Positions 9,488 to 21,223 of a stretch of DNA of 64,000 bases are shown one piece after another; the stretch's first letter is position 1, and every line of letters begins with the position of its first letter. The notes under the pieces were generated by a model. The model was not told the origin of the DNA and did no database searches. It was given only the letters and a program-made list of their open reading frames with translations. Source of the DNA: Cryptomeria japonica. Lineage: Eukaryota; Streptophyta; Pinopsida; Cupressales; Cupressaceae. Position numbers and translations under genes: made by a program. The DNA lies in assembly GCF_030272615.1 (NCBI RefSeq), contig NC_081409.1, positions 203,299,949-203,363,948 on the forward strand, read 5' to 3'.

Positions 9488-12400
9488 GGTTGTATGGTGT
9501 CCTAAGAGGTCATATGGTGTCTTATGACCCCTTAGAACACCATATGGTGTTGTTAGGGTTCATATGGTGTGCTAAGGGGTCATATTGTGTCGTAAGGGGT
9601 CATAGGACATTATATGACCACTTAGGACACCATATGACCCTTTATATGCCGTTAGAGGTCACATTGTGTTCTAAACGGTCATATGGTGTCCTATGACTCC
9701 TTAGGACACCATATGGTGTCATCATGGATCGTATAGTGTCCTATGGGGTCATATGGTTTCCTATGACCCCTTATGACAAGATATGATCCCTTAGGTGTCA
9801 TTTGGGGTTAAATTATATCTTAACATGTCTTATGGTGTCCTATGACCCCTTAGGACACCATATGGTATCATTAGGGGTCATATGGTGTGCTAAAGGGTCA
9901 TATTGTATCTTAAGGGGTGATAGGACGTCATATGGTCACTTAGGACACCATATGACCCATTAGGTGTTGTTACGGGTTAAACTGTATTCTAAGGGTTCAT
10001 ATTGTGTCCTATGACCCCTTAGGACACCATATGACTCCTAAGGTCACCATATGACCCCTTATGTGTTGTTAGGGATCATATTATGTCTTAACGGGTCATA
10101 TGGTATCTTATAACCCCTTAGGACACCAAATGGCATCATTAGGAGTTATATGTTGTCCTAAGGGGTCATATTATGTCCTAAAGGGTCATAGGACATCATA
10201 TGACCCCTTAGGACACCATATGACTCATCAAGTGTCGTTAGGGGTCATATTGTGTCTTATAGGGTCATATGGTGTCTCATGATTGTTTAGGACATCATAT
10301 GACCCCTTAGGACACCATATGGTGTCGTTATGGGTCTTATGGTGTCCTAACGGGTCATGTGGTGTTTTATGACCCCTTAGGGCACCATATGACCCCTTAG
10401 GACACCATATGGTGTCATTAGGGGTCGTATGGTGTCATATGGGGTCATATGGTGTCCGAAGGGGTCCTAGGACACCATATGACCCCATACGACACTATAT
10501 GACCCCTTAGGTGTTGTTAGGGGTTGTAGTCCTAACGGGTCATGTGGTGTCCTATGACCCCTTATGACACGATATGACCCCTTAGGACATCATATGGTAT
10601 CGTTAGGGGTCATATGGTGTCCTATGACCCTCTAGGATACCATATCACCCCTAAGGACAACATATTATGTCGTTAGGGGTCGTATGGTGTCCTAAGGGCT
10701 CATACGGTGTCTTATGACCCCTTATGACACCATATAGTGTTTTAAGGGGTCTTATTGTGTCTTAAGGTGTCATATGGTATTCTATGACCCCTTAGGACTC
10801 CATATGATGTCATTAGGGGCCATATTGTGTCCTAAAGGGTCATATGGTATCCCATGACCCCTTAGAATACCATATGGTGTCGTTATGGGTCGTATTGTGT
10901 CCTAACGGATCATATGGTGTTCTATGACCCCTTTTGACACCATATGACCCTTTAGGATACCATATGGTGTTGTTATGGCTTGTATGGTGTCCTAAGAAGT
11001 CATATGGTGTCCTATAGCCCCTTAGGACACCATATGGTGTTTTTATGGGTTGTATGGTGTCCTAAGGGATCTTATGGTGTTCTATGACCCTTTAGGACAC
11101 CATATGTTGTTGTTAGGTGTCGTATGGTATGCTAAGGGGTCATATGGTGTCCTATGACCCCTTCAGACACCATATATTGTTAGGGGTCATATTGTGTCCT
11201 AACGGGTCATATGGTCTGCTAAAGAGTCATATTGTGTCCTAAGGGATCATAGGACATCATATGACTCCTTAGACACCATATGACTCATTAGATGTTGTTA
11301 GGGGTCATATTGTGTCCTAAGGGATCATATGGTGTCCTGTGACCCTTTAGGACACCATTTGACCCCTTAGGACATCATATGGTGTCGTTATGGGTCTTAT
11401 GGTGTCTTAAGGGGTCATATGGTGTTCTATAACCCCTTAGGACACCATATGACCCCTTAGGACACTATATGACGTTAGTAGGGATCATATTGTATCCTAA
11501 GGGGTCATATGGTGTCTGGTGACCCCTTAGGACACTATATGATGTTGTTAGAGGTGATATTGTGTCATAAGGGGTCATATGGTGTCTTATGATCCTTTAG
11601 GACACCATATGGTGTCGTTATGGGTCGTATGGTGTCTTAAGGGGCCATATGGTGTTCTATGACCTCTGAGAACACTATATGATGTTATGGGTTGTATGAT
11701 CTCCTAAGGGATTATATGGTGTCCTATGACCCCTTAAGACACCATATGACCCCTTAGATAACCATTTGGTGTCATTATATGGCGTATGGTATTCTAAGGG
11801 GTCATATAGTGTTCTATGACCCCTTAGGACACCATATGGTGTTATTAGGGATTGTATGGTGTGCTAAGGGGTCATATGGTATCCTAATATGGTAGGGTTT
11901 AGGGTTTACGGTTTACGGTTTAGGGTTTAACTTAGGACACCATATGACCCCTTAGATGTCGTTAGGGTTCATTTTGTATCCTAAGGGGTCATATGGTGTC
12001 CTCTGACCCCTTAGAACACTATTTGACCCCTTAGGACATTATATGACATCGTTAGGGGTCATATTGTGTTTTAAGGGGTCATATGGTGTGCTATGACTCC
12101 TTAGTACACTATATGACGTCGTTAGGAGTCATATTATGTCCTAAGGGGTCATATGGTGTCTTATAACACCTTAAGACACCATATGGTGTCGTTATGGGTT
12201 GTATGGTGTTCTAAGGGGTCATATGGCACAATATGACCCCTTAGGTGTTGTTAGGGTTCATTTTGTGTCCTAAGGGGTCATATGGTGTCCTATGACCCCT
12301 TAGGACACCATATGACCCCTTAGGACACTATATGACATTGTTAGGGGTCACATTGTGTCTTAAGGGGTCATATGGTGTCCTATCACCCCTTAGGACACTA

Positions 12401-13758
12401 TATGATGTCATTAGGGTTGATATTGTGTCCTAAGGGGTCATATGGTGTCTTATGACACTTTAAGACACCATATGGTATCATTATGGGTTGTATGGTGTTC
12501 TAAGGGGTCATATCATGTTCTCTGACCCCTTAGGACACTATATGGTGTTGTTATGGGTCATATGGTGCCTTATGATCCCTCAGGACACCATATGACCCCT
12601 TGGGACACCATATGGTGTCATTAGGGGTCATATGATGTACTAAGGGGTCATAGGATACCCTATTACCCCTTAGGACATCATATGGCCCCTTAGATGTCAT
12701 TAGAGTTCATTTTGTACCCTAAGGGGTCATACGGTGTCCTATGGCCCCTTAGGACACCATATGACCCCTTGGGACACTATATGACATCGTTAGGGGTCAA
12801 TTATGTCCTAAGAAGTCATATGGTATCTTATGAGGCTTTAGGACACCATATGGTGTCGTTATGGGTCGTATGGTGTTGGGGTCATATTGTATTCTATGAC
12901 CCCTTAAGACACCATATGGTGTTGTTATGGGTCGTATGGTCTCCTACAGGGTCATATGGTGTCATATGACCCCTTAGGACACCATATGGTGTTGTTATGT
13001 GTTGTATAATGTCATAAGGGGTCATATGGTGTTCAATGACTCCTTAGGACACCATATGGTGTCGTTAGGGGTTCTATTGTGTGCTAAGGGGTCATATGGT
13101 GTCCTATGACCCCTTAGGGCACAATATGACCCCTTAGGTGTCATTAGGGGTCATTTTGTGTCCTAAGGGGTCATATGGTGTCCTATGACCCCTTAAGACA
13201 CCATATGATCCCTTAGGACACCATACAATATCGTTAGGGGTCATATGGTGCCCTATGGGATCATATGGTTCCCTATGGCCCCTTAGAACACAATATAACC
13301 CATTAGGTGTCGTTAGGGGTCATATTGTGTCCTAATGGGTTATATGGTGTCCTATGACCCCTTAAGACACCATATGGTGTCTTTAAGGGTTATATGGTGT
13401 GCTAAGGGGTCATAAGACATCATATGACCCCTTAGGACACCATATCATGTCGTTATGGATCTTGTTGTGTCCTAAGGGGTAATATGGTGTTATATGACCC
13501 CTTATGACACCATATGATCCCTTAAGATGCAATATGGTGTCTTTAGGGGTCATATGGTGTCCTAAGGGCTCATAATAAGGGGTCATATGATACCCCTTAG
13601 GACACCATATGACCCCTAACGACACGATATGACTTTCTAGGTGTCGTTAGGTGTCGTTAGGGGTCGTATTGTGTCGTAACTTGTCATATGGTGTCCTATG
13701 ATCCCTTAGTACATGATATGATCCCTTAGGACACCATATGGTATAGTTAAGGGTAGTT
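9488..13758. repeat. Palindromic tandem array, 'gaccccttaggacaccatatg' family, main block
   Basis: About 4.3 kb of degenerate short repeats built from two reverse-complementary phrases, GGTGTCCTAAGGGGTCATAT and ATATGACCCCTTAGGACACC, joined by GGTGTCGTTAGGGGTC spacers. The phrases alternate in orientation, so the array is a chain of imperfect inverted repeats centred on CATATG. Copies differ by substitutions and small indels, so it is not a freshly amplified satellite. Short open frames across it only restate the repeat and are not genes. The same family continues at 17008-17280 and 45469-45945, where insertions have split it. Function is unknown. Confidence 0.95.
11893..11929. repeat. Interstitial telomere-like repeat inside the array
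   Basis: Three copies of the plant telomere unit TTTAGGG in one phase, plus two TTTACGG variants, interrupt the palindromic array for about 37 bases. The array resumes on both sides. The tract is too short to be a telomere. It could be a relic of telomeric DNA used in break repair, or a chance derivative of the TTAGGG-rich array phrase (CCTTAGGG occurs nearby). Confidence 0.7.
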
Positions 13759-14721
13759 GTTGGCAATTGACACTCAATTGGTTGGTTTCACTATGTTGTC
13801 ATTGATGGCAACATAGTATTGTGTTCTGGCTTCATGTTTTGGTCCAGTTGTGTACCGACAGGCACTTCACAGATACTACACCGGCACTGGTACTAGCATC
13901 GGCAGGATAGAAGGATTTCTTTGGTTACCGACAATGCAGGCCGACATGGTTTAGTAAAGGTTATCGGTATTGGAGGCCGACATATCTTGGATCCGGCATC
14001 GGCAATTGATTTTAATATTTATACATTTATGTTATCTGGCTGACATGTAATTTGATATTGTATATATCTTTGTAAGTTGACATAAGGCATGAAAAATTGT
14101 ATAGGGTATATAGGTCAATTAGATAGATCATTTTGAGATATATGAATCATGATGTGAATATATAATTGGAAGGAGATGCAAAATATATCAGAGAGATTAT
14201 GTATGTGAGGATATTTATATAAGGGTTATTCCGGTTAAAGGGTTTAGGGTTACAAACCAGAACAGACATGGCTTAAGCCAGAATTGTATTCTGGCATAGA
14301 AGATGTTATCTCAGCAGTTTAACACTTCTTTGAATTTTAGTTTGGATTTTTATGTAGTCAGTGAGGCTCCTTTTGTGATTGAGCAGTGTGCTCTTGGCTA
14401 TAAGCCTTCCTGCAAGTTTCCTAAAAGTGCAGACCCCTCATATTTTGTAATATCTCTTCATATGGGCAATGGATTAATATTGTGGGTCACAAATCCCACC
14501 GTGGTTTTCCCTCTTTGAAAAAATTGACATATAATTTTGTGTGTTATGGTTCTAATTTATGTGATTGGCTTATTGGTTGTTTTACTTCTTTGAATTTTGT
14601 ATGTACCGGTATACTGGCTGGTGTATGCATGTTTTCCTAAGGATAAAATTAATCATTTCGATATAACACTGATTCACCCCCGCCCCTGCCCCCACCCTCT
14701 CAGTGTTATTAGATTCCAATA
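13759..14721 (+). repeat. Left LTR of the 13.8 kb pol-less element
   Basis: 963 bp beginning TGTTGG. Its last 280 bp repeat at 16744-17007, including TGTGGGTCACAAATCCCACC and the near-end GATTCACCCCC...CTCAGTGTTATT. A stretch around 14330-14420 is also similar to the reverse complement of the copia LTR at 17590-17680, so the two LTR families are related. Confidence 0.85.
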
Positions 14722-14736
14722 ATTAGTTTCAGAGCC
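14722..14736 (+). promoter_or_regulatory. Degenerate tRNA-iMet primer-binding site
   Basis: ATTAGTTTCAGAGCC directly after the LTR end differs at a few positions from the plant Ty1/copia primer site TTGGTATCAGAGC, which is intact at 21163 and 44216. The position and similarity support a decayed primer-binding site. Confidence 0.7.
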
Positions 14737-14738
14737 TT

Positions 14739-15870
14739 GTGCCTCAGAGGAAGTTTAACAACTTGAGGAAGATCCTGAATCCGAAATCCATGGATATGGC
14801 TTTAGAGAAGAAACTTGAGATGACACTTGAAGATTATGATGTTGAAAGGTTGAAGAACTTAAAGCTACAAGATGAATTGAAATCTATTAAGGAATTCATT
14901 CTTGTCCTACAAGAGAGGCTATCATCTATTCAAGCTAGGAGGAAGGAACTTTTGCAAAGTCAAGATGATGAAGAGAAAGATGCACTTAAGGAACAATGTC
15001 AGAAATTGAGTCAGGAAAACATGGTTATGAAAAATAAAATGCAAGTTATAACTATGAGGATGTCTAAGGAGATTGAGGATTGAAAGAAAAAGGAAGAAAA
15101 TCTTGTTGTATCCTTGAAGAACAAATTTGAAGAATGTGGTAGGTTGGTTCATGAGAATGATATGTTGAGAATTGATTTAGTACAATCCCAGAGTAATGAA
15201 CAAGAACTTGAGAGACAAATGATAATTTTGAGAGAAGATTTAACTACTACAAGTGAGTATAAAGAAAAATTCAAGATTAGCTCAACATAGCTAGATGAGT
15301 TATTGAAGAGACAAAGGCAAATTGGAGATTCCAGTGGACTTGGATTTGAGCAAGGACAGAGTTCTGGTACTGCTAATGAAGATCAAAACCATAAGGCACC
15401 GGTAAGGCAATTTAATGCTTATAAATTTAATGGGAGATGTTTTGTTTGCAATAGATTTGGTCACATGGCTAAACAATGTAGAAACATAGAAAATCAGAAC
15501 CCTGATTCTGCTCTCGATAAATGTTCTAAATGCAATAAGTATAGTCATAAAACAGAAGATTGCAAAATGAATGTTAAATGCTATGCATGTGGAAAATTTG
15601 GACATATGGCTAATCAATGCAGGTCAAGCAATTCCACTGGTTTTAGCAAAGCAATTTAGATGAACAATGTTACATGTTATGCATGTAATGAGGTTGGACA
15701 TATTGCTAAATTATGTAGAAGCGGAAATCCACTGGTTGGTAATGGAGGATCAAATGAGAAAGGGAAAGAGAAGGTTAGAGAAATCCGGCAAGATCATACT
15801 CAAAGATGGGTTAGGAAGACTAAAGAACAATAATCAGATGGAAATGCACCGGTTACTTATCTGGTAGAAG
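14739..15870 (+). pseudogene. Gag-like coiled-coil and CCHC zinc-knuckle protein (broken)
   Basis: The first part (14739-15083) is a Glu/Lys/Leu-rich coiled coil. It ends at a TGA, after which similar sequence continues. The second part (15303-15659) has three zinc knuckles: CFVCNRFGHMAKQC, CSKCNKYSHKTEDC and CYACGKFGHMANQC. A fourth, CYACNEVGHIAKLC, follows the stop near 15659 in the same frame. Several stops interrupt the original frame (15081, 15288 and 15657 regions). Such a protein would package element RNA. The usual copia UBN2-type gag domain is not visible. The arrangement closely parallels 21224-22578. Confidence 0.8.
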
Positions 15871-16221
15871 AGGTTGCTCCTGCATCGGCAGGTAGCTCAT
15901 CCAATAACTGAAGCAGATGCCTTAGGGGTAGGAAAAATTCATGAAGATGTTGCATATGCCCCGAGAAGTTTTGGAAGATATTCCAGACATTGGAGATGTT
16001 TATCTGGCATGGATATGTTTTGTGTGAGATCTGGTATCTTTCATCGGCAATCATTTATATCAATGGAAGATTAGGGTTTTTCTTGGAGGTTAAAAGGTCG
16101 AATTGACTTCATTATTGATCACCTTGCATTCAAAGCAATTTCAGAGCGACTAAGAGAGGTCAAAGGCAATTAAGAGCAATCAAAGTTCTTCTTGAGATAT
16201 TTCACCGGTGTGTAGAAGAAT

Positions 16222-16744
16222 TTGTTGGAGGTTTTCACCGAGAGCGATCAAAAGGTATTTATTTTTAAACATGGAAGTGGGATCATCATCTATTCCTATT
16301 TTGTTGCAAACTCGACTATAGTAGAGGTCAAGGACCACCCCAGGCCAATTTTCAAGCGGTATCCCCATGTGGCTACCCTGGAAGATTCGATTGGAGCATT
16401 TTCTCATGTTCCAGAGGGAGTTGTCTATGTAGAAGATGTTAGAGCATATATTCACTTTCACATTGAGGACTTGGGAACTTCTGAAATTAACAGAATTTAT
16501 ATGAGTGAGCTAATGGGAGAATAACGAAAGATCAAACCGGCATTCAAGCATATTGAAGACCTAGGGTTTACCGGTATTATGGACATTCCGAAATTTGAAG
16601 ATGAGATAATTAGATATGTTTTGATCAGAGTACATGGGAAATTAAATGGTTAGACAGACCTTACAAAATTACCAAGGAAGTCATCCGGTCAATCACTGGT
16701 TTACCATCGATTGGGCAACATCCAAACAAGAAGGTTTCGAATGA
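16222..16744 (+). pseudogene. Start of an ORF2 homologue (unknown function), truncated and broken
   Basis: Readable segments include VPEGVVYVEDVRAYIHFHIE, then, after stops and shifts, FEDEIIRYVLIRVH and, in a shifted frame, YKITKEVIRSITGLP. They align in order with the N-terminal quarter of the large ORF at 23133 (LIPDRVLLVEDVRFFTKCRV, WVKFVLSKVH, FKITKEIIHLITSYP). The frame has a TAA at about 16522 and a TAG near 16650. It then runs directly into the truncated right LTR at 16744, so the rest of ORF2 has been deleted. Function is unknown. Its value is as evidence that ORF2 belongs to the element family and is not a one-off capture. Confidence 0.75.
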
Positions 16745-17007
16745 TTTTGTAATATCTCTTCATATGGGCAGTGGATTGATATTGTGGGTCACAAATCCCA
16801 CCGTGGTTTTTTCTCTTTGAGGTTTTCCACGCGTAATTTTGTGTGTTATGGTTCTCAGTTATGTGATTGGCTTACTGGTTGCTTTACTTCTTTCAATTCT
16901 ATATGTACTGGTATACCGGTTGGTGTATGCATGCTTTACTAAGGCTAAAATTAATCATTCTGGTATAACACTGATTAACCCCCCCTCAGTGTTATTGGAT
17001 TCCAATA
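16744..17007 (+). repeat. Truncated right LTR of the 13.8 kb pol-less element
   Basis: Matches the last 280 bp of the left LTR (14442-14721), from ATTTTGTAATATCTCTTC to TTCCAATA. The first ~680 bp of the LTR are missing, removed by a deletion that joins ORF2 to the LTR interior. The outer end retains the target duplication. Confidence 0.88.
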
Positions 17008-17280
17008 GTCGTATGGTGTCCTAAAAGGTCATATGGTGTCCTCTGATCCCTTAAAACACCATATGACTCCTTAAGACACCATATTGTGTTGTTAGGGGTC
17101 ATATGGTGTCCCAAAGGGTCATATGATGTCTTATGACCCCTTAGAACACCATATGGTGTCAATAGGGATCTTATTGTGTCTTAAGGGGTCATATGGTGTT
17201 CTATGACCCCTTAGGACACCATATGATGTTGTTAGGGGTCATATTATGTCCTAAGGGGTCATATGGCCATATGATCCCTT
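17008..17280. repeat. Palindromic array, middle fragment
   Basis: About 270 bp of the same CATATGGTGTCC / GGACACCATATG repeat family as 9488-13758, left between the 13.8 kb element and the left LTR of the copia element. The last five bases, CCCTT (17276-17280), are the target duplication of the copia element. Confidence 0.93.
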
Positions 17281-18515
17281 TGTTAGACAATTCAAATAAC
17301 CAAAAGACAACTGAAAGGGGGGGCAAATCAATTATCATAGATTACCAGAATATTTAGCAATTAAAACTTTAACAACAAAACCCAAAACATTAATACTGGA
17401 ATGCTTACACCGGATACCGGAATAGCAATTAAACCAATTAAGCATAAACAATAATCAGAGAATAAATACCATCCACATGACACCAAGATTTATATGTGGA
17501 AAACCTGGTAAAGGGAAGAACCACAATAGGAAGTCTACCCATAGTTAGATAATACTTCTACAGTATGTGAATTACAATTGAGGGGTCTACACTTGCAGGA
17601 AGGCCAATAACCTAGAGCGCATTTCTCATCACAAAAGGAGTCTCGCTGACTACATAGAAATCCAGACTACAATCCAAAACATGGAATGAACTGCAAAGAT
17701 AGCATCTCCTATGCCTGAGTACAGTTTCGGTTAAGCTCAATACCGGAGGACTAAATCCTCTTACATAAACCCAATTCGATCTCCAATGATTGACCAAATC
17801 TTCTACCTAAATGATATTACATTATTCGCACATTACATCCCATATCTATTCCTTGACCTATCCCTATGATGATCTACAATGAGATCTTACATCATATATA
17901 TACAAACCCTCAACCATCAGCACTCAGGTCGGCCACCAGACAATAAACCACATACATAATTACAAAACATCTCGGCCTTAGACCAAACAAACAATATCCA
18001 ACACATAAGACATCCCAAAAACACATTGAGAGGTTCAATCCATACATTTCATTAAGTCAACCGGGACCCAATATAGGTCCACACGCTAAAGCAATTATCT
18101 CCATCTGCCAAGTCTCGAACATGATCACCAACAACGTCTTGAATCTCCACCAGAAGCTACACCAACACCACTTATGCATATCATCAAAGCTTTGTCAGTG
18201 AAACCCTCACCGAAACCACAAGCCAAGCTTCCAAGCAAACAAGATAGCATCCAATAATCAAACCAAAGCCAGCTTACTGAATATCAACATGAGTACCATG
18301 AATAGGCCAATTCCATAACCAAACTATATCGGAGCATACCAGATTATGTCGGATCCAAACCAACCAGAAACCACTCATCCTATCGAGACCAGAAGGGTAC
18401 CGGTAAAGCATCAAAAACAGCTAGTGTTGACATCAATGATTAAACATAAATGCAACACATAATTGATGTCAACACATCAATGCAACACATAATCAATTCC
18501 CCCAAATGGCCAACA
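17281..18515 (-). repeat. 3' LTR of the copia element
   Basis: 1235 bp matching 44230-45468. On the minus strand it starts TGTTGGCCATTTGG and ends TTGTCTAACA. Immediately upstream (plus 18516-18530) is the polypurine tract GCGAAAGGGGGAGAT. Confidence 0.93.
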
Positions 18516-18931
18516 ATCTCCCCCTTTCGCATTGATGGCAACACTAGACGTGAAAAACATCTAAGTACCAAGAAATGTCAAACAAGTCTCCCTCAATGGA
18601 AGACAACCAACAATATCCCACTGAAAGATATAGCAACGAAGTTCCAAGACAAAGACCAAACTCCCATTGTGAATAATATCTCTGTAAAGCTCTGAATTAC
18701 ACATATATCTCAATCCCTAACGTATAGGACTCCTTAAGTTTTCTTTTTCACATCAATATCTCTCCCCCTTTGACATCAATGCCAGAAATCTAACAAAAAT
18801 ATCAAAGAAAAAACATAAACCACTAAAACATAAAGCTGACTACTCCCCCTAAGCAGTTGCATCTCCACATCAGTGCCAGGATGAATAATATTTCTGATAA
18901 TACATACCGGACTGATGCCAAAAAGCATCAA
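18516..18931 (-). promoter_or_regulatory. Copia 3' noncoding region with polypurine tracts
   Basis: On the minus strand this holds three purine runs of the GGGGGAG type: the LTR-adjacent one at 18516-18530, one near 18760-18775 and one near 18843-18852. The LTR-adjacent tract would prime plus-strand cDNA synthesis. The others may be spare or decayed tracts. No coding sequence is seen. Confidence 0.7.
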
Positions 18932-19945
18932 TTAGTTCTCTGTCAGACGGGCATAAACCACTAACCTATCTCTCAGGTACTCAAATGATTCTTTAGTTAG
19001 AGGTTTAGTAAAAATATCTGGAATCTGCTCTTTAGTGTTCACATAAACTAGTCTAACTTCATTTTCTTCCACCTTCTCCTTCAAAAAGTTATACTTGATA
19101 GATATGTGATTTGTCTTAGAATGAAATACCTGATTCTTTGATATCTCAATAGCAGCAGAGTTATCACAGCGAATAACTACCGGTCCAGTGCAATGCACTT
19201 TGATATCCTTCAAAATTTGTTTCATCCATAGAACCTGTGTACAATTAGTAGCAGCAGCAACATACTCAACTTTAGTAGTAGATAAAGAAGTACATGATTG
19301 TTTCTTGTTGATTCATGAAACCAACTTCTTTCCAAGAAAGAAAGCTCCACCGGAAGTACTTTTCTGGTCATCAACATCTCCAACCCAATCAGCATCTGTA
19401 TATGCACATAAAGTAAAGTCATCGTCCTTAGGGTACCACAAACCATATTTTGATGTACCTTGCAAGTATCTAAAATTCTTTTTCACCACACTCTCATGAT
19501 TTTCTCTAGGATCATTCTGAAATCTAGATGCAATACAAACAGCATTCATTATGTCAGGCCTAGTCTAAGTCGAATAAAGCATACCTCTAATCATAGATTT
19601 GTATCTTGTAGGATTTACCGGTGCAGAGACATCTTTCCTTGACAATTTCTCACTTGTAACCATAGGAGTACTTACCGGTTTAGAATCTCCCATACCAAAT
19701 TTCTTCAACAATTCCTTAGCATACTTAGTTTGACAAATGAAAATACCTTTGTCAATCTGAGTAATTTGCAAACCTAAGAAAATTTCCATTTCCCTAATCA
19801 TAGACCTTTCAAATTCCTTCTCCATATTCTTGGAAAATTTCATGCACAACTTATCTTCACCTCCAAACATAATGTCATCAACAAATACTTCAATAATCAC
19901 TATATCATCATTAGTGATCTTATAATATAAATTACTGTCAACATT
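18932..19945 (-). pseudogene. Copia pol, C-terminal RT and RNase H segment
   Basis: Minus-strand reading gives the end of reverse transcriptase (EVFVDDIMFGG catalytic box, then LGLQI and the GDSKPVSTPM region). RNase H follows: DADWVGDVDDQKSTSGGAFF, then TKVEYVAAA, then HCTGPVVIRCDNSAA and HIDIKYNF-like HISIKYNFLKEK. It ends near VYARLTEN at a stop at 18932. Stops interrupt it near 19565 (after RGMLYST) and near 19313 (after LGKKLVS). The 5' continuation of this gene lies at 29505, on the other side of the 19951-29499 insertion. A normal product would copy RNA into DNA, but this copy is dead. Confidence 0.92.
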
Positions 19946-19950
19946 ACCCT

Positions 19951-21161
19951 TGTTACTACTTACTAAGTTGCCATTAGTCTCTTGTCCAAAGTCATTCTAT
20001 ATACTCTAGTCGGTTACTACTACCGAATTATTCAGTTGGTAAGCACAGAGCAGACGGTTACTACTATCGAATTATTTAGTCGGTAAGCACAGAGCAGTCG
20101 GTTACAGAAGAAAGAAGTCACAGAGTATAGTATTCACCGAGCAGTCTATCGAGTAACACTCTGTCTACCGAGCAACAAAAATGATATACCGAGTGAAACG
20201 TGTTACTAGATTCATTGAAGCTGGACACGTGTGGAAACGTGTTACAAGATCGAGGAACATAGAATCGTTATCTCATTGGAAATTGCACTTAAAGATTTTG
20301 TATGATTTTGAGGACTTCTATCCAATGAAATATTTTGTATGGTTATTCATTCAATGAATCATGTTTGTAAGATCGAAGCATGAACAGATCATCGTCATAA
20401 GAGATCTATTTATACAGCATGAATTAAGGATCAGATATGAGATGTGTGAAGCGAGACATGTAAAAAGTAAAATCATGGGAAAGCATTGAATGTTATGATT
20501 GTTACAATTGATAGAGATACACAGAGGTCACCGAGAAGGATTTCAGAGAACAGTCAAGGAACAAAGTAAATAGAAGGGTTTACTGAGTTAATTTATGGGT
20601 TACCGAGGTATGCTATAAGCAAGGTAATTTCATTTTGAGCACATAGAATCTGCTATAACATTTCAGATGTGAAGTTGCAGATATTTGTATAGATTTTATT
20701 GTAATATTTTTGAGTTGTAAGAGAAACCTCTAACAGGGTAAAAGACTCTAACAAAGTCTATAAATTGTAAAGCCTTTAACCAGGTACAGCATTTCAGTAT
20801 AAGTGTTGTAAAATCCTTTAGCAAGGTAGATCTAAAGATCTTGATACTCCTAACAGGGTAAGCTATCAGAAATAGCTAAACATGTAGCTCTAATCGAGCA
20901 ACCTTTATTATTGCAGTAGTGAAGTTGTGGGTGCCATCCCCACCACAGTTTTTCTCTCTAACCAAGAGTTTCTGTGTAACCAAAATATATGTGTTATGGA
21001 GTGAATCATGTATGATTGTTATTTTTTTTTTTTAGCTTTATACTATGTTACAGCAATATTCAGTTTATGCTTAGCAGTAAAGCTATTGTTCAAGAAAAGT
21101 TTTGAAGTACTGATTCACCCCTCCCCTCTCAGTACATTAGCTTTCCATATTGGGCCTAACA
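19951..21161 (+). repeat. 5' LTR of the pol-less element
   Basis: 1211 bp. Compared with the right LTR it carries an extra tandem copy of roughly 50 bp near 20040-20100 (CGGTTACTACTA...AGCACAGAGCAG repeated) and retains GTACTGATTC near the end, which the right LTR has lost. The end region has ATTCACCCCTCCCCTCTCAG, a motif shared with the other two copia-type LTR families in this window. Confidence 0.93.
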
Positions 21162-21162
21162 A

Positions 21163-21175
21163 TTGGTATCAGAGC
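21163..21175 (+). promoter_or_regulatory. tRNA-iMet primer-binding site
   Basis: TTGGTATCAGAGC, complementary to the 3' end of plant initiator tRNA-Met, one base after the LTR. It is the usual minus-strand primer site of Ty1/copia elements and is intact here. Confidence 0.93.
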
Positions 21176-21223
21176 TTCAATCTTGGAAAAGGGTTTAAAA
21201 GCCTAAAGAGAAAGATCTTATCA

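Larger units (their letters stand above)
13759..17007 (+). mobile_element. Degraded pol-less LTR retrotransposon inserted in the array
   Basis: The element starts TGTTGGCAATTGACACTC and ends GGATTCCAATA, with array sequence on both sides. The flanking five bases are GTAGT (13754-13758) and GTCGT (17008-17012), a target duplication with one mutation. The left LTR is 13759-14721. Only the last ~264 bp of the right LTR remains (16744-17007). A worn tRNA-iMet primer site follows the left LTR (TTAGTTTCAGAGCC). The interior encodes a coiled-coil plus zinc-knuckle protein and the start of a second ORF, with no protease, RT or integrase. The layout matches the larger element at 19951-29499. Confidence 0.88.

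Noticed and set aside
9490-13625. Short frames encoding HHMVSYDPL-type repeats
   Set aside because: They only translate the palindromic array, occur in several frames and strands, and have no coding signature.
9488-13758. CRISPR-like repeat array
   Set aside because: Repeats are degenerate, face both ways and lack unique spacers, and the genome is a plant. It is a palindromic satellite-like array.
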